The notes under the pieces: model-generated
The model's database searches: none
Told to the model about the DNA's origin: nothing
What the model saw: only the letters and a program-made list of their open reading frames with translations
Source of the DNA: Ectocarpus siliculosus
Taxonomy: Eukaryota > Sar > Phaeophyceae > Ectocarpales > Ectocarpaceae
DNA: 39,282 nt
Assembly (NCBI GenBank): GCA_000310025.1
Contig: FN649741.1
Coordinates: 6,198,180 to 6,237,461, forward strand
Reading direction: 5' to 3'
Shown here: positions 22,814 through 33,700 of the stretch, piece after piece
Layout: every line of letters starts with the position of its first letter
How positions within the stretch are numbered: position 1 is the first letter of the stretch
Translations under genes and position numbers: made by a program

Positions 22814-24906
22814 GTTTAGCTCGGGGGAAACCTTTGGCGTTTCGCAGGTTTATTATAGCGTAGATGGAAAGTGTCCACGCGAACCAAACAGGTCACGGTA
22901 TTGATAGATGAGGCCGCGTGGGGATTGATAGAATTAGGTAGGTAGGTGTGAGCATGACCGGAGAGGGAAGAGAGAGGGCATTTAAGCCCCCTTACCTCCA
23001 ACCCAGGGCTGAATCGCGCACGTTAGTGCTACCTGCAGCAAATGCGTGTGGTATTTTGTTTTGTGTATGCGAAAAACGGTGTGTATGATAAGGTAGGGCT
23101 AGGGTACGCGCGCAGCGCGTTGTAGGTTTAATGCTTGTTTTGTTGCTTTCTATACACAAAATAGTATGTGCATGGTTTGGGTAGGGCATACAGTATGCCA
23201 GTCTTTGCCACCCTCTGTGGCACGCGAACTTAATGTTTATGGTATGATAGGGCTTGGGTACGCCAGCGGCGCATGTATTTTATTGCTTTTTGTTGCCTTC
23301 TGTACACCAAAAGAATATGTGCATGGTAGCATATTACAGCAATGCGCCGGCGACGCGTGTCTTTATTTCTAGTTGTGTTGCTTGGTGTGGGCGAAACGAT
23401 TGTGCACGATAGGGTAGGGCATAGGTACGCCAGCAACGGCGTGTGCTTGATTTCTTGTAGTACACGAAAACAGTAGTTTGTGTGGAAGGGTCGGGCATAT
23501 GTGTAGATACGCCAGCGTTGTGGGAGTCTTTTCTGTATTTCACCGCGTTTTCAAGAACTTTTTCTTACTGAATTGATATTGCCGTTAAGGCGATGGAAAA
23601 TACCTGGATAATTTTGCGGAACGGCTTGGGCCCTTGGGCGCGGGCTGTCTCGCGACGTTAGATTACGATGTGGGCGGAGAATAAATTGTTGCTTGCGCCC
23701 TCTTGTTGGCGATTGTGGTGGGCACAGGCGTTGGATGTGATGAGTGATGCCCCCTTTGGCTCTGTAGAAGTTTGGTGAAGCGTCTGGGCGCTATGCCCTG
23801 GCCCCGCTGTGGCTGGCGACGGACGACCAACACGATAGTCCAATTAAACACGTTTAATTATCTTCCTTTCACAACGCGTAGAGCTTTGTGTCTACCAAGC
23901 CGCTCCCGATGGTTCAACGTTATCTTGGACACGCGGCGACTAAAGTGCTCTCCTCGTTCATTCAAACTACATGAGTGGTCACGAGTTGGACGGGGCATTC
24001 ACCCGCTCGCTGGGTGTATCTCCTGGCGGTAGCACACACCCTGTTCACTCTTGTTTTCGGTATCGGTGATGGCACATTGCCCCATGTTAGTCTCGGATGC
24101 ACTGAGGTGCTGTTTTAGCGCGCCTAGGGTACGTGCCATATTTTGGAGAAAGCAAATTTTTGAGTCGCGCACGGATTGGTGGGAGAGCGGCGGGGTGAAA
24201 CCAGGCGGGGTGGGTGCCTTTGTCCACGCCGATTGATCCGGCATGCGCATAGAAGGCTGCGTAGCAGGCTGGTTGATTGTACGGTCTCCCTCCCTGTGAG
24301 GTACCCTATATCGCAAGCGGGCGGCGTACCGACAACTCCTCGTCGTTCGCAAAAGCTTGAGGTTTGCGTGGCCCTAAGTACACCCTTGTGCAGCAGGGAG
24401 GGCACCGTGACTGTGTACAAGCGCTTTCAATGTTTCAGAGGAAATCCACCCATTCAAGGTTACTGTAGCAGCGGAGGTCGCTCCCCAGAGCTCTCGAGAT
24501 GTTATCGCAGAACAAATAATTGGGGCCCCAAGCTCCATGTTGGTTGCCTAAAAAAATGTATGATTTCCCGGAGGGTAATCGCGTATCCGACCAACGTCAG
24601 AATATGGGCCTCCGCAAGTCACTTCGCTGATCGTACACCGGGGTCGCCTGTTGGTAACGGTGTGTGACCAATTTTTCATGGAAGTGACAACGCAGGGTGC
24701 GGACGAACGCACACACGGGGGGGGGGGGATCAGTGGGGAGGGGCGAGGGGTGGTACGGTCGGTGTGAAATTTAGGGAAGCGCGATCAAGTGTTCCTTACA
24801 CGTGAATGTAGTTGAGTGGAAAGACCCTGCGGCTGATTATTTGCGCGAGTGTGAGGTGGTCGTAGATCATACAGACATAACCGGCAAAGGTCACAGGACG
24901 AAATTT
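22814..24906. other. Convergent intergenic region with tandem array, no supported gene
   Basis: This lies between the MAPKK stop and the stop of the four-helix membrane-protein gene. It holds the tandem array described separately and a G run at 24717-24728. A minus-strand frame near 24000-24175 has fair composition but no start, motif or confirmed splice sites. Confidence 0.55.
23020..23540. repeat. Degenerate tandem array, unit about 110 bases
   Basis: Recurring blocks are GGTAGGGC or TAGGGC(T/A), GGGTACGC or GGTACGCCAGC, a T-rich stretch, TACAC(A/C)AAA, and TATGTGCATGGT. They repeat about four times with heavy divergence. The array is AT-rich relative to neighbouring exons and non-coding. 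Confidence 0.8.
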
Positions 24907-27149
24907 TCAAGGAAGATGGCTCTCGTGAGGGTTGCCAATGTCAACAACCACTGCTTTCTTGGCTAGACCAGACATGAACGCTGTTGCACTCACATGAACA
25001 GGTTTTCCAATGTGCATAACACACAGCCCTCCCAAGCCAAGCAGCCCCGCCAGTGCCATGAAGAGGACCGTTATCAATCTCGGGTAGAACGTCTGATCGT
25101 AGTCCTGCCGCACGAGATTGTCATTCGTGACATCACCGTTCGAGGGTTAGCTGCAATTACAGCTACTAAACTTACAGCATGTGCCTGTGGTTCGACTCAA
25201 ATTTTGTAGCCTCTCTGCTGTTGTGCAGCGCGCGTGAGGTGCGGTGATCTACGAAACCAGGTGTAGGGCTCGTGCGTAAGTTGATTGAAGAGAAGTTAGC
25301 AAGTAAATTCCACCTGTGGACACGTGATGGCTTCAAGCGATGGAAAATTTTTGCTTATTGGCGTAGGGCACGGGCGCACTGTTGCCAAAATATCGCGGTC
25401 CACGAAGGCGGTGCCGCGTCGGTAGTGCTTAACTCACTATAAGCTCATCGTGAGCAGCACGTATGTGGCAGAGTTTCGAACGGCAACAAGACGAATGCGA
25501 CCACGCCAACGCCGACGGCTGCAACGACTTTCAGCGCGAATCCGTATTCTGTATCCTCACTAGTCACCGAACCATAGCAGACTCCCTGAAAGGGTGCCTT
25601 TTTGTTTAAAAGCTCACCTGTATCTGGTCGCTCTTGTCTTCGACGTATCTGGAGTCTTGTTCAGCAACAAGAAGAATAAACATCACAAACCCAAGCAGCC
25701 CTGCCCCGCCGCACGCGAACGTCCTTGGATCCAACCGTCCAGGAGAAAAAGACAGCCAACGAGCACGGGAAACGCAAGATGAAAATGAGTCATGCCCATT
25801 TACTGTGATACTGATGCTCTAGCGGTGTACGCACAAATCGAAGTAGTGTCACAATGGAGAATGCACTAATGTAGCACGTCGAGAAGGGATACATACGCTC
25901 TCTCCAAAGCTATTGTCCACCGTGGTTTAGGTCGAAGAACAGCCGCCTCCAAACGTCTTATCTTCTTCGGCCACTCTGACAGTGTGCCTCCTCGCGCACG
26001 AATCTACAGAAACCACCACACGTCCCATCTTGGTTGAGATGAAGCTGTCATCGAGAGGTGTGTCTCCACGTAACCTACGCTAATTGTATGGTAGCTGTAG
26101 TAGGGCCGAGGATTGGTTTCTTTCCCGGCGGGGTGCGATTCGTGGATCTCGCCGAAAACCGCTGCAGAACTGTGTTTTTGCCCAATTTGCTCGAGGGTCA
26201 ACCCTATCCACGGACGGACCTAACTCGCACCTTTCTGGGCGACGTTAAAAAACAAACGAAGGTTAAACACAGCAAAACATTTTTCAGTTTTTATCTGATG
26301 TGTTAGGGGTGCCGAAAGAGGCCGAGAAGGGTACTGGGATTTTTCTCAAAGACAACTCTGTGCTATTCCTGAAGCACAGCGTTGTTCGAAAAGATGTTGG
26401 TAGAGGTTTCAGGGCAACGTTGTATGGTGCATTAAATACCACTCTGCACCCCTTCGTGCTAGCAAATACCCCTTCTCTTGGGCTAACGAACATATGCATA
26501 AATGTCAGAAGATTCACGCCATCCCATGCAGCATAGACCATACGAGGGCAGCAAGCAATATAGTTCTATGTCATCTACTGAACTTGCAATTGTAGCACAA
26601 GATGTTCCCCACCCGAGGCATATCTGCATCGAAACGAGCTTTCGATAGTAATCTCTTCTCTCAATGGCGTTTTCGAACGTACTGCATCACGGAGGAACGT
26701 CATCGTGTAACCTCTGATGGGAGCTCCTCAGCCGGAGAGGCAAGATCACTTTCAGGGCCGAAATTGAGCGGCAATGGATCGGATTACGGATAAAAAACAT
26801 TATTTGGCATGTGGAGTCCACGCAGATTTCTCAAGCATAAGGAAGAATGGACGTTAGTCTAGACCACAAGCGGTGACTGCTGACTAGATAGCCCGTTGTC
26901 AACAGGTCAAACACGAGCAAAACATGGACATCCCCGTCGATCAGGTTCTGTCGTCCACAGACAGTTGAATAATTGCGCCACCAAAGCGCAAGCTTGCTCT
27001 CACCCAGGCCTTGGAGTCGTTGCGCCCACTAGGCAGACGACAGCCGCCACCATTGAGAAAAAGAAGATGAGAAAAACCCCGACGCCGAGGCCCATGACTC
27101 GAGTCTCCCCTTTCTCGGTTAGTCCGTCGATACCGCCAGGGGTCGACAT
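24907..27149 (-). CDS. Small four-helix membrane protein of unknown family
   Basis: Minus-strand exons 27149-27004, 25723-25618, 25555-25461 and 25078-24907 join in phases 2, 0, 2 and close after 172 residues at a TGA. The start is the ATG at 27149 (MSTPGGIDGLTEKGE). Each exon encodes one hydrophobic helix: exon 1 VGVFLIFFFSMVAAVVCLVG, exon 2 GAGLLGFVMFILLVAEQ, exon 3 ALKVVAAVGVGVVAFVLLPF, exon 4 LITVLFMALAGLLGLGG. Loops are short and the second is acidic. No family is recognised; a small tetraspan membrane protein is inferred from hydropathy alone. The exon 4 acceptor at 25079 is the only one that keeps phase and is the weakest choice. A GTGAGT donor at 24993 could instead splice exon 4 onward. 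A possible upstream non-ATG frame lies at 27350-27542. Confidence 0.55.
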
Positions 27150-27704
27150 GCTTTCTCCCCCTCTCTCCGCGGGATCGCCTCCCTCTCACACGGCGAACTA
27201 CTGCTGCTCGCCTATTGCCATTTGCTTCACGCTCGAGCTTGATCAAAAGCTTGGTTCTCTTGCTCTGGTCGGTCAGCAGAGCCCCACACCAGTCACCACG
27301 ACGATCCAAGATCTCAGAGGGCAAGACCCGACGTATTTCACCCCGTGATGCGAACACAGAAGTATACTGAAATTCGAGGATCCTGAATCTTGTATGATGG
27401 TTAAGCCGACGAGACCTACCGGGCGCCGGATGCCGGCAATCTCTTCAATCAATACGGGCGTCCCAGCCAACCGGTAGCCGACAAGATTTACGACCAGACA
27501 AGCTGCCAAGCTGCCAGAGGCGAGAAAGCGTTGAAACGACACCGATTTCGCCGCAGCAACTCGGCGGCCGGACCACCCCCCCCCCCCTTAGCCAAGGAAA
27601 ACCCAACCTTCGTGCCCCCTTTGGAGAACCCGGCAGCTTGGCTGCTTGGCGCATAACTCCGCAACCAGACACAGCAGCGTGTGGGGCAGCGAACGCCGCA
27701 TGGT
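27150..27704. promoter_or_regulatory. Short bidirectional promoter region
   Basis: The four-helix gene (minus, ATG 27149) and the large membrane-protein gene (plus, ATG 27705) start back to back about 555 bases apart, so both promoters must lie here. A C run occurs at about 27578-27589. A minus-strand frame (27542 down to about 27360) reads smoothly but lacks an ATG and may be 5' UTR. No core promoter motif can be assigned. Confidence 0.45.
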
Positions 27705-30700
27705 ATGGATACGAAGAGCCGGAGCAGGCGCGAACGGGCTCCTGTGTGGTCGGACAGAGAACAGCTTCAAAGAACTGCACTGCCGTCGTCAGTTGCTTCT
27801 TCTTCTTCTGGCGGCACATCTCGCCGCAACTACAACAGTTGTCCAGCACGTGCCAAGCATGATCGCCGGCTATCTTGGAGCAGCGTCCCGACGCGAGCAC
27901 CACTGTGGCTGGCCGTGAAGTATGTTCTTTCGTTGCTGTGTGTGATGGTGGGAGTTCTACGGGTGGTGTCAGCAGCTGGGGATGCGTTGGTTGATATTCG
28001 GCCGGATTGGAAAAGCCTGGACGATGCCTCCGGAGCTACCGTTGGGGAAGTCTTTCGAAGCAGCGAGGTTCTTCAAATGTACCATCTGCAGGTATGCATA
28101 TGTATTACGTACGCTGGTTGGGGTGTGACGTGGGATACATCAGGGTTTTTTCCTTCTGACTGTTTGGTTGCGTGTGCTGTGCAGGGATCGCCTCGAAAAT
28201 GTTATGCCGACTGCTGTTTTCGTAAGGTGGAAGCATGACCGAGATGGAAAACGGCAAGTGTGTCTGCGGTTCGAGAGATACGTCTGGTCTCTATTATAGT
28301 CACATACGGTACGGCGGTAGCAGCTGCTGCATGCCTATGGCACAAGACAATGCCTGCCTGCGTGAACAGAGGGTGTGTTTTCGGGACACGTGCGGATGCT
28401 ACCCTCAGAACAGCCAGAAGCGCTTGTCACGTCGCAACCTACTGCTGCCCGTGGCACAGCTCCGCACGTACATACTGATTGTGGCACTGCACGTGGTGCA
28501 GGTGGTATGCATATCATGCCGTAGCGAACATGGTTGGACACGCAGGCCCGTCCATGATTCCTCCCGCATTCCGCGCCTGTATTGTCAATTGTCGATGTTA
28601 TTGGCGTGGACGACTTGTATTTGACAGCTGCAGCCTTGAGCGTACCTGGGCGATTGATTTGTTTCAACAAGGCCGTGCTGCAGACAGGGATGATGTGACT
28701 GTTCTGCGCACCCATCTCCACGGCAGCAAGATTGGTATCGTTTTTTCTGCGGTCAGTTTGACCGAGCAACGCTCTCTCCCGCGGGCGGAAAGAACCCGAC
28801 GTTTGTCCCAGACGCAAAACTATAGTGGCAACCGGGTCCCAGGAGAATTCCTTACCGTCTTCAGGAAAGAGATGTAAACATATGAAGAAGCGCATGTTTA
28901 TTGCAAGGCCGGTATGCGTACGTGAAATCAGTTGTGAGACCCCCGGAGTTTTTTTATTCAAGTCAAGGTTGATAATCAGCAGTGCGGGATGGACTTAGCT
29001 CTCCAAAAGTTGTGTGGTTACCAGGTTTTGACTTGCGACAGAATTAAACAACACATGGCAGTGGCGTCGTCGTCCTTTGGCTTCCAACCCTGCTTTGAAT
29101 GGACGCGGAGCGAGATCTGGGGGGGCAGGGAGCGGGTGAATGCTACCCATGTCTCGGTGCTCTAGTTATCCCTTCTCCTCGCTCGCTGTTATGGGCGTCA
29201 GAATCCTCGTTTTTTTTGTTTTGAGAGAACAGCTGCAAAGGGAGGCTAGTGGGTGGGGCTTGTGTGGTGCAGACGTTAGCCCTACGTGCATCACACACAG
29301 GCCTGTGAACACACGAAAACCAGTGAAAAATACAATCAATAGCATCGAAACACCCCGGCCGGCCTTTGTCGTCTCTGCGCCTGCTGGACAGGCCACTGCT
29401 CAGCTTTACGAGCAAGGAGGCCTTAACCATGACATGTCGTTCTTCCTGACGGGTGTGGCGTTTTACAGCGTGGAGAGGCCCGACGTGAAGGTACGCTCGC
29501 CGCGAAGAGAAGGAGACAGAGAGACAGAGACAGGCAGCACGCTCCTGCGGCAACAAGCCGGCAGGGTATCTCAGCATACCTTGCTCTACGCCAACACTTG
29601 CGTGATTCTTTGAACGGCTGGGCGAACTGCACCAAGGTTGCCTGATTTAGAGGACCGCCTACCGAGTGTCGTAGGGCGCACATTCTGTGCTCTCACGCAG
29701 GACTCAAACACCAAACATCTTGTCTTTCAAACTCGATTGGCATGCTCTCCGCGGCCTGCGATGTAGACCGTCGGCCGATTCCCGCCCGCCTGCCCTTGCC
29801 GCACGTTGACACCGCGTCTTCAGGTGTCTATTGCCTACCACCCTACCAACATGACGATATCCTTGCTGCCCGTTATATCGGAGGATGGCCGGGAGTTGCG
29901 GTGGGACCATCAGGCGGCGTCCGTGAGCTATGTGATGGGCGTTGACCAGGTATGATGGGGTTATGCCGACCTCTTCCTGACCATTTCCTTCGGGCGTGTG
30001 GCCCAAACGTCCGCGGTACGCGAAAGAGATGCCGCTGCTTTTCCGGCGCGTATCAACGAAGTACATCTTTGGTCGAGCCCGTGCAGGCCCATGGTGGTGA
30101 TGGAACAACGCCCCATGTGTTTTGTTTTTTTTTCTACTGGCAGAGTGTTAGTCTACTTCCAGCACACCATGTTCCGTGCGCTGCTGTGCGACACCGTTTA
30201 TGTCAGCGGAGGTTTTGCACTTAACTCTGTCTCCAGTATTTTATGTGTCTCGTTTTCTCTCTTCACACTCACATTCACGTGTACACGCATACCCCTAAGG
30301 TTCGAAAGAGAACAATCGCTCTCCGACCCGCAGTGACATCAATGATTTCACCCCTCTCTGCCACGCCTTGTTTTTACTTCGACGCTGGTGCTGCTGCTGT
30401 TGGTGCTGCTGCTGCTGCTGCTGCTGCATACACTATCGCACAGGCGTACTGGAATGCCGGCTCGTATATGGGGGAGACAACAGGCGCGTTTTTCAGCTAC
30501 GCTGTTGAGTTCAGCCTTGAGCACCACCGGCTGCACCCCCGGTACCAGCCGTTCAGCGTTTACGAGGACTACCCAGGTGCGCTGCTTCCAAGGCCCCACC
30601 CCCGCGTGCTTTTTTCATGCAGCAGCAGCAGCAGCAGCAGTAGCAGCCGGGTCTCTTTGAGCTCAGCGGGCTCTGCTGCTGCTTCTGTTCTATCGCAGTG

Positions 30701-33700
30701 AATTTCTTGGAACGATCGTTGCTACTCCTGCCAAGGACAGCCGTAGTTGCTACTCGGGACAGCTGTCTGCTACTCGTGTTGCCTCGACACCCCCCTTCAT
30801 CACACGTCCTTGTGTTTTTTCCATCTATCGAAAAAGTAACCGTAGAACTACTGAATCCACTGCTAATCTATCACGGACTCTTTTATCTGTGGAGGGGATG
30901 CATTTGGCATGTTTGTGGTACGAAACAAATGAAACAGAATGTGCTTGTGGGGGGGGGGGGGTGTACTCATAGTCGTGCATGCCGTAGTCGTTAGACCATT
31001 GACCTCGCATACCTATAAAGCCGGGACGGAGCACGCCGGGCTCTCACCGGACCAGGCTCTCACATCACCAAGCGCGAAGCGCCGTGAGGTATTCGGCGAG
31101 TCGCATGAAGGGTGCGCTGCATCCTGCTAAGGGTGTTCGGCATCTTGTGCTTATTTCCTTGCGTACGGATGACAGCTGCGTATATCTTAATTTATTTTCT
31201 GGTGCTTTCACTTCCAGAGACAGTTATAAGCACTGTGTAACTGCCTCGAGGATGCTTGACCATTTTAACACAACGTGGTGCGATCATCCCCCTTGCGCGG
31301 ACTGAGGATTCTCCACCCCGTACAACATGATCTACTCGACCACCATTATGGTTACCGCCAACAAAAAAAACAGAGGTAAAAAAAAAAAACGGTAACCTGG
31401 TTGCCGAGTTCACGAAGTGAATTGGCTTGTTTTACCACATCGTTGCCAAGCGACGAAAACCCAATCCCGATGGTATAAACACCGAGGGGGGGTCTTGTTT
31501 TACAACGCCGTTGCCACGCGACGAAAACCCAACCCCGATGGCAAAACACCGTGTGCTTGTGGGGTTCCAATAAAACAACACTTTCTGTAGGCCGGGAATT
31601 CTTGACCGCCAGCGGCTGCGACGAGTTCGTCTGGGCGCTCCTCTCCGCGGCGCAGACCAGGGGCGTGCGGCTCACCCCGGCCCTGCTCCCTCAGAAGCAC
31701 AAGATCGTCATCTATTCGCACTCCAAGCCAGAGATCATCATCTTCAGCGGGGACGGTAGTGTCGCCAGCGGGGGGGGTAATGGGGACCCCGACGAGCCGG
31801 TGGAAGGTGGCGCGGTGCCGGGGGAGGCGGGGGATGGCAGCGGCAGCAGCAGCAGCAGCAGCAACAACAACAGTAGCAGTGGCGGTGGCGAGGCGGGGGC
31901 TTCGTCGTGGTCGTCGTCGTCGCTGCCGACTTCTTCGGGGAGCAGCGACGCCGGGGCCGTAAGAGAGGAGGAGGAAGGGCATGCCAGCGGCAGCGGCGGC
32001 GGAAGCAGCAGCAGCAGCAGCACGAGTCCGGGCGTTGATGAGATCCGCAACAACAGTCGTAGTAGTAGCAGCAGTGCTGGGCAGGAGGGGCAAGAGGAAG
32101 ATGGCGACGGCAGCAGCGCCGGTGGCGAGGAGCGGCAGCGGCGGCTGCTGCGAGGAAGAACTCTACTGTGGGGTTCGCCTGGCTCGGACTCCGCAGGCAG
32201 CGCCGGAGAGGCCGGGGCTTTGGACCAAGAGGCGGGGGAGCCCGAGGATGAGGGGACGGAAGTGCCCGGGGTAGCCAGCGTCGACGAGGCGGAGGCAACC
32301 GGTGCGCCGCTGTCCACGGTTTCCCCGACGGAAATGGCGGTGCAGACGCACGCCCCCGCAGCAGAGCCGACAGACGAGTGGCAGGAAGTGGTGGGGTATT
32401 ACCAGTCGCTGCAGCTGTGCCTGCAAGAGGTAAGGAATTCAATGAACTTAAGAGACCGGTGCTGATATTTTGGCTCTTTGCGTATGACGAATCGACCGAT
32501 GTTTCGTTTTTCGGTGATGACGAATCGGCAGGAGTCGGCCAAGAGGGTTGCTTCGGTGTCTTCGTCGGTGTTCTTTGACGCGGGCTCTCGATAGCACGCG
32601 CGTGTGACACTTGCTGAACGCGCCCGCGGGTGTATCGCTCGCGCGCGCACGTGGCGTGAATCGCCGGTTTTCAAGTTGGCCGACCAAAAACAGCCCAGGT
32701 TCGATCTGACATGCGCCCCCCTCCCTCCCCCCCCCCCCCTATTCCGTACCCCCCCCGGCACGCGCATGGCATCTCGCCTCCCTGTTTCAGCGCAAGTTCA
32801 GCTTCGTCACATCCTTGAAAGACTTCGTTCGGTACTTCGACTGCCTGGACGACGTGGCGTTTATCGCCATCGGTCCTCACGAGTACTACAAGGTGATCGA
32901 TGGAGTTTACACGACTGGGGGTGGGGTGTTGGCCATCGCCTAGATGCGATGGCGATCGAGCCTCCTCCTCCCTCTCCTCCTCCTGAATCCAGGGGTAGCC
33001 GGTTACATAGCACCGAAGTGTAGCGCGATTGTGCAGCAGGCGACATGGGATGAGTACCTGGCGCGCCCAAGACGGAAGGAGAGTACTGGAGGTGACGCAA
33101 GATAACACACCCCCCTAGACCGGTTTTCAAAACGGTCGATTACGCCGCGACGAAGTGGACGAAAATGTCAAACGATACGCTCCTGGAAAGCTCTCGACGA
33201 GACGGCTCCAATGCCGCCATTTTCGGCACCACCGCGCTTTCTCGTTCGATCGATTATGAAATCGAGTTTGAAGATCGGTCAGCAGGGAATGATATCTTAT
33301 GTCACCTGTTAGCAGTAGCAAACGATGCGTCGCGGAGCGTGCACCCGAGTGCTTCGCCAGCACTCGGAATCGAGATCGTGAAGATCGATCGAACAGCGAC
33401 TGGAGAGCTCCGTGCGATGCAGCTCCCGTTGTGTTGCCCGAGAGAAAGAGAAAGAGAGTGATGGAGCGGAAGTTTTGCTTGCCTTGTTTCTTTTAACCTT
33501 TCCCTGTTGATTGCTGGTGGGTTGTCCGTGTCGTCGTGCCGTGTGTCTGTCACCGGTCCGCGAAGGTGAACATCACGTCAACAAAGCTGGACCACATATC
33601 ACTGCCCGAGGAGCTGCCGGAAGTGAAACGGCGATATGAGAGCTTCACGTGAGCCCCGCCCCCCGCGCGCGCAGAATGTTTTGCGGATTATTAGGCTTGC

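Noticed and set aside
23999-24352. Minus-strand frame with plausible composition (NMARTLGALKQHLSASETN)
   Set aside because: No ATG, no motif and no splice sites linking it to the four-helix gene, which already closes with a stop at 24907.
25180-25200. GGTTCGACTCA resembling a tRNA B-box
   Set aside because: No matching A-box or acceptor stem around it.
29143-29577. Minus-strand frame with a hydrophobic helix and GLCVMHVG, similar to part of the four-helix protein
   Set aside because: It lies antisense to a phase-consistent exon of the large membrane-protein gene, and the similarity is limited to a few residues.
31500-32093. Minus-strand Ala/Ser-rich frames opposite the long exon at 31591-32429
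   Set aside because: They mirror GGC/AGC-rich coding sequence. The plus strand has exact splice phases and motif continuity.
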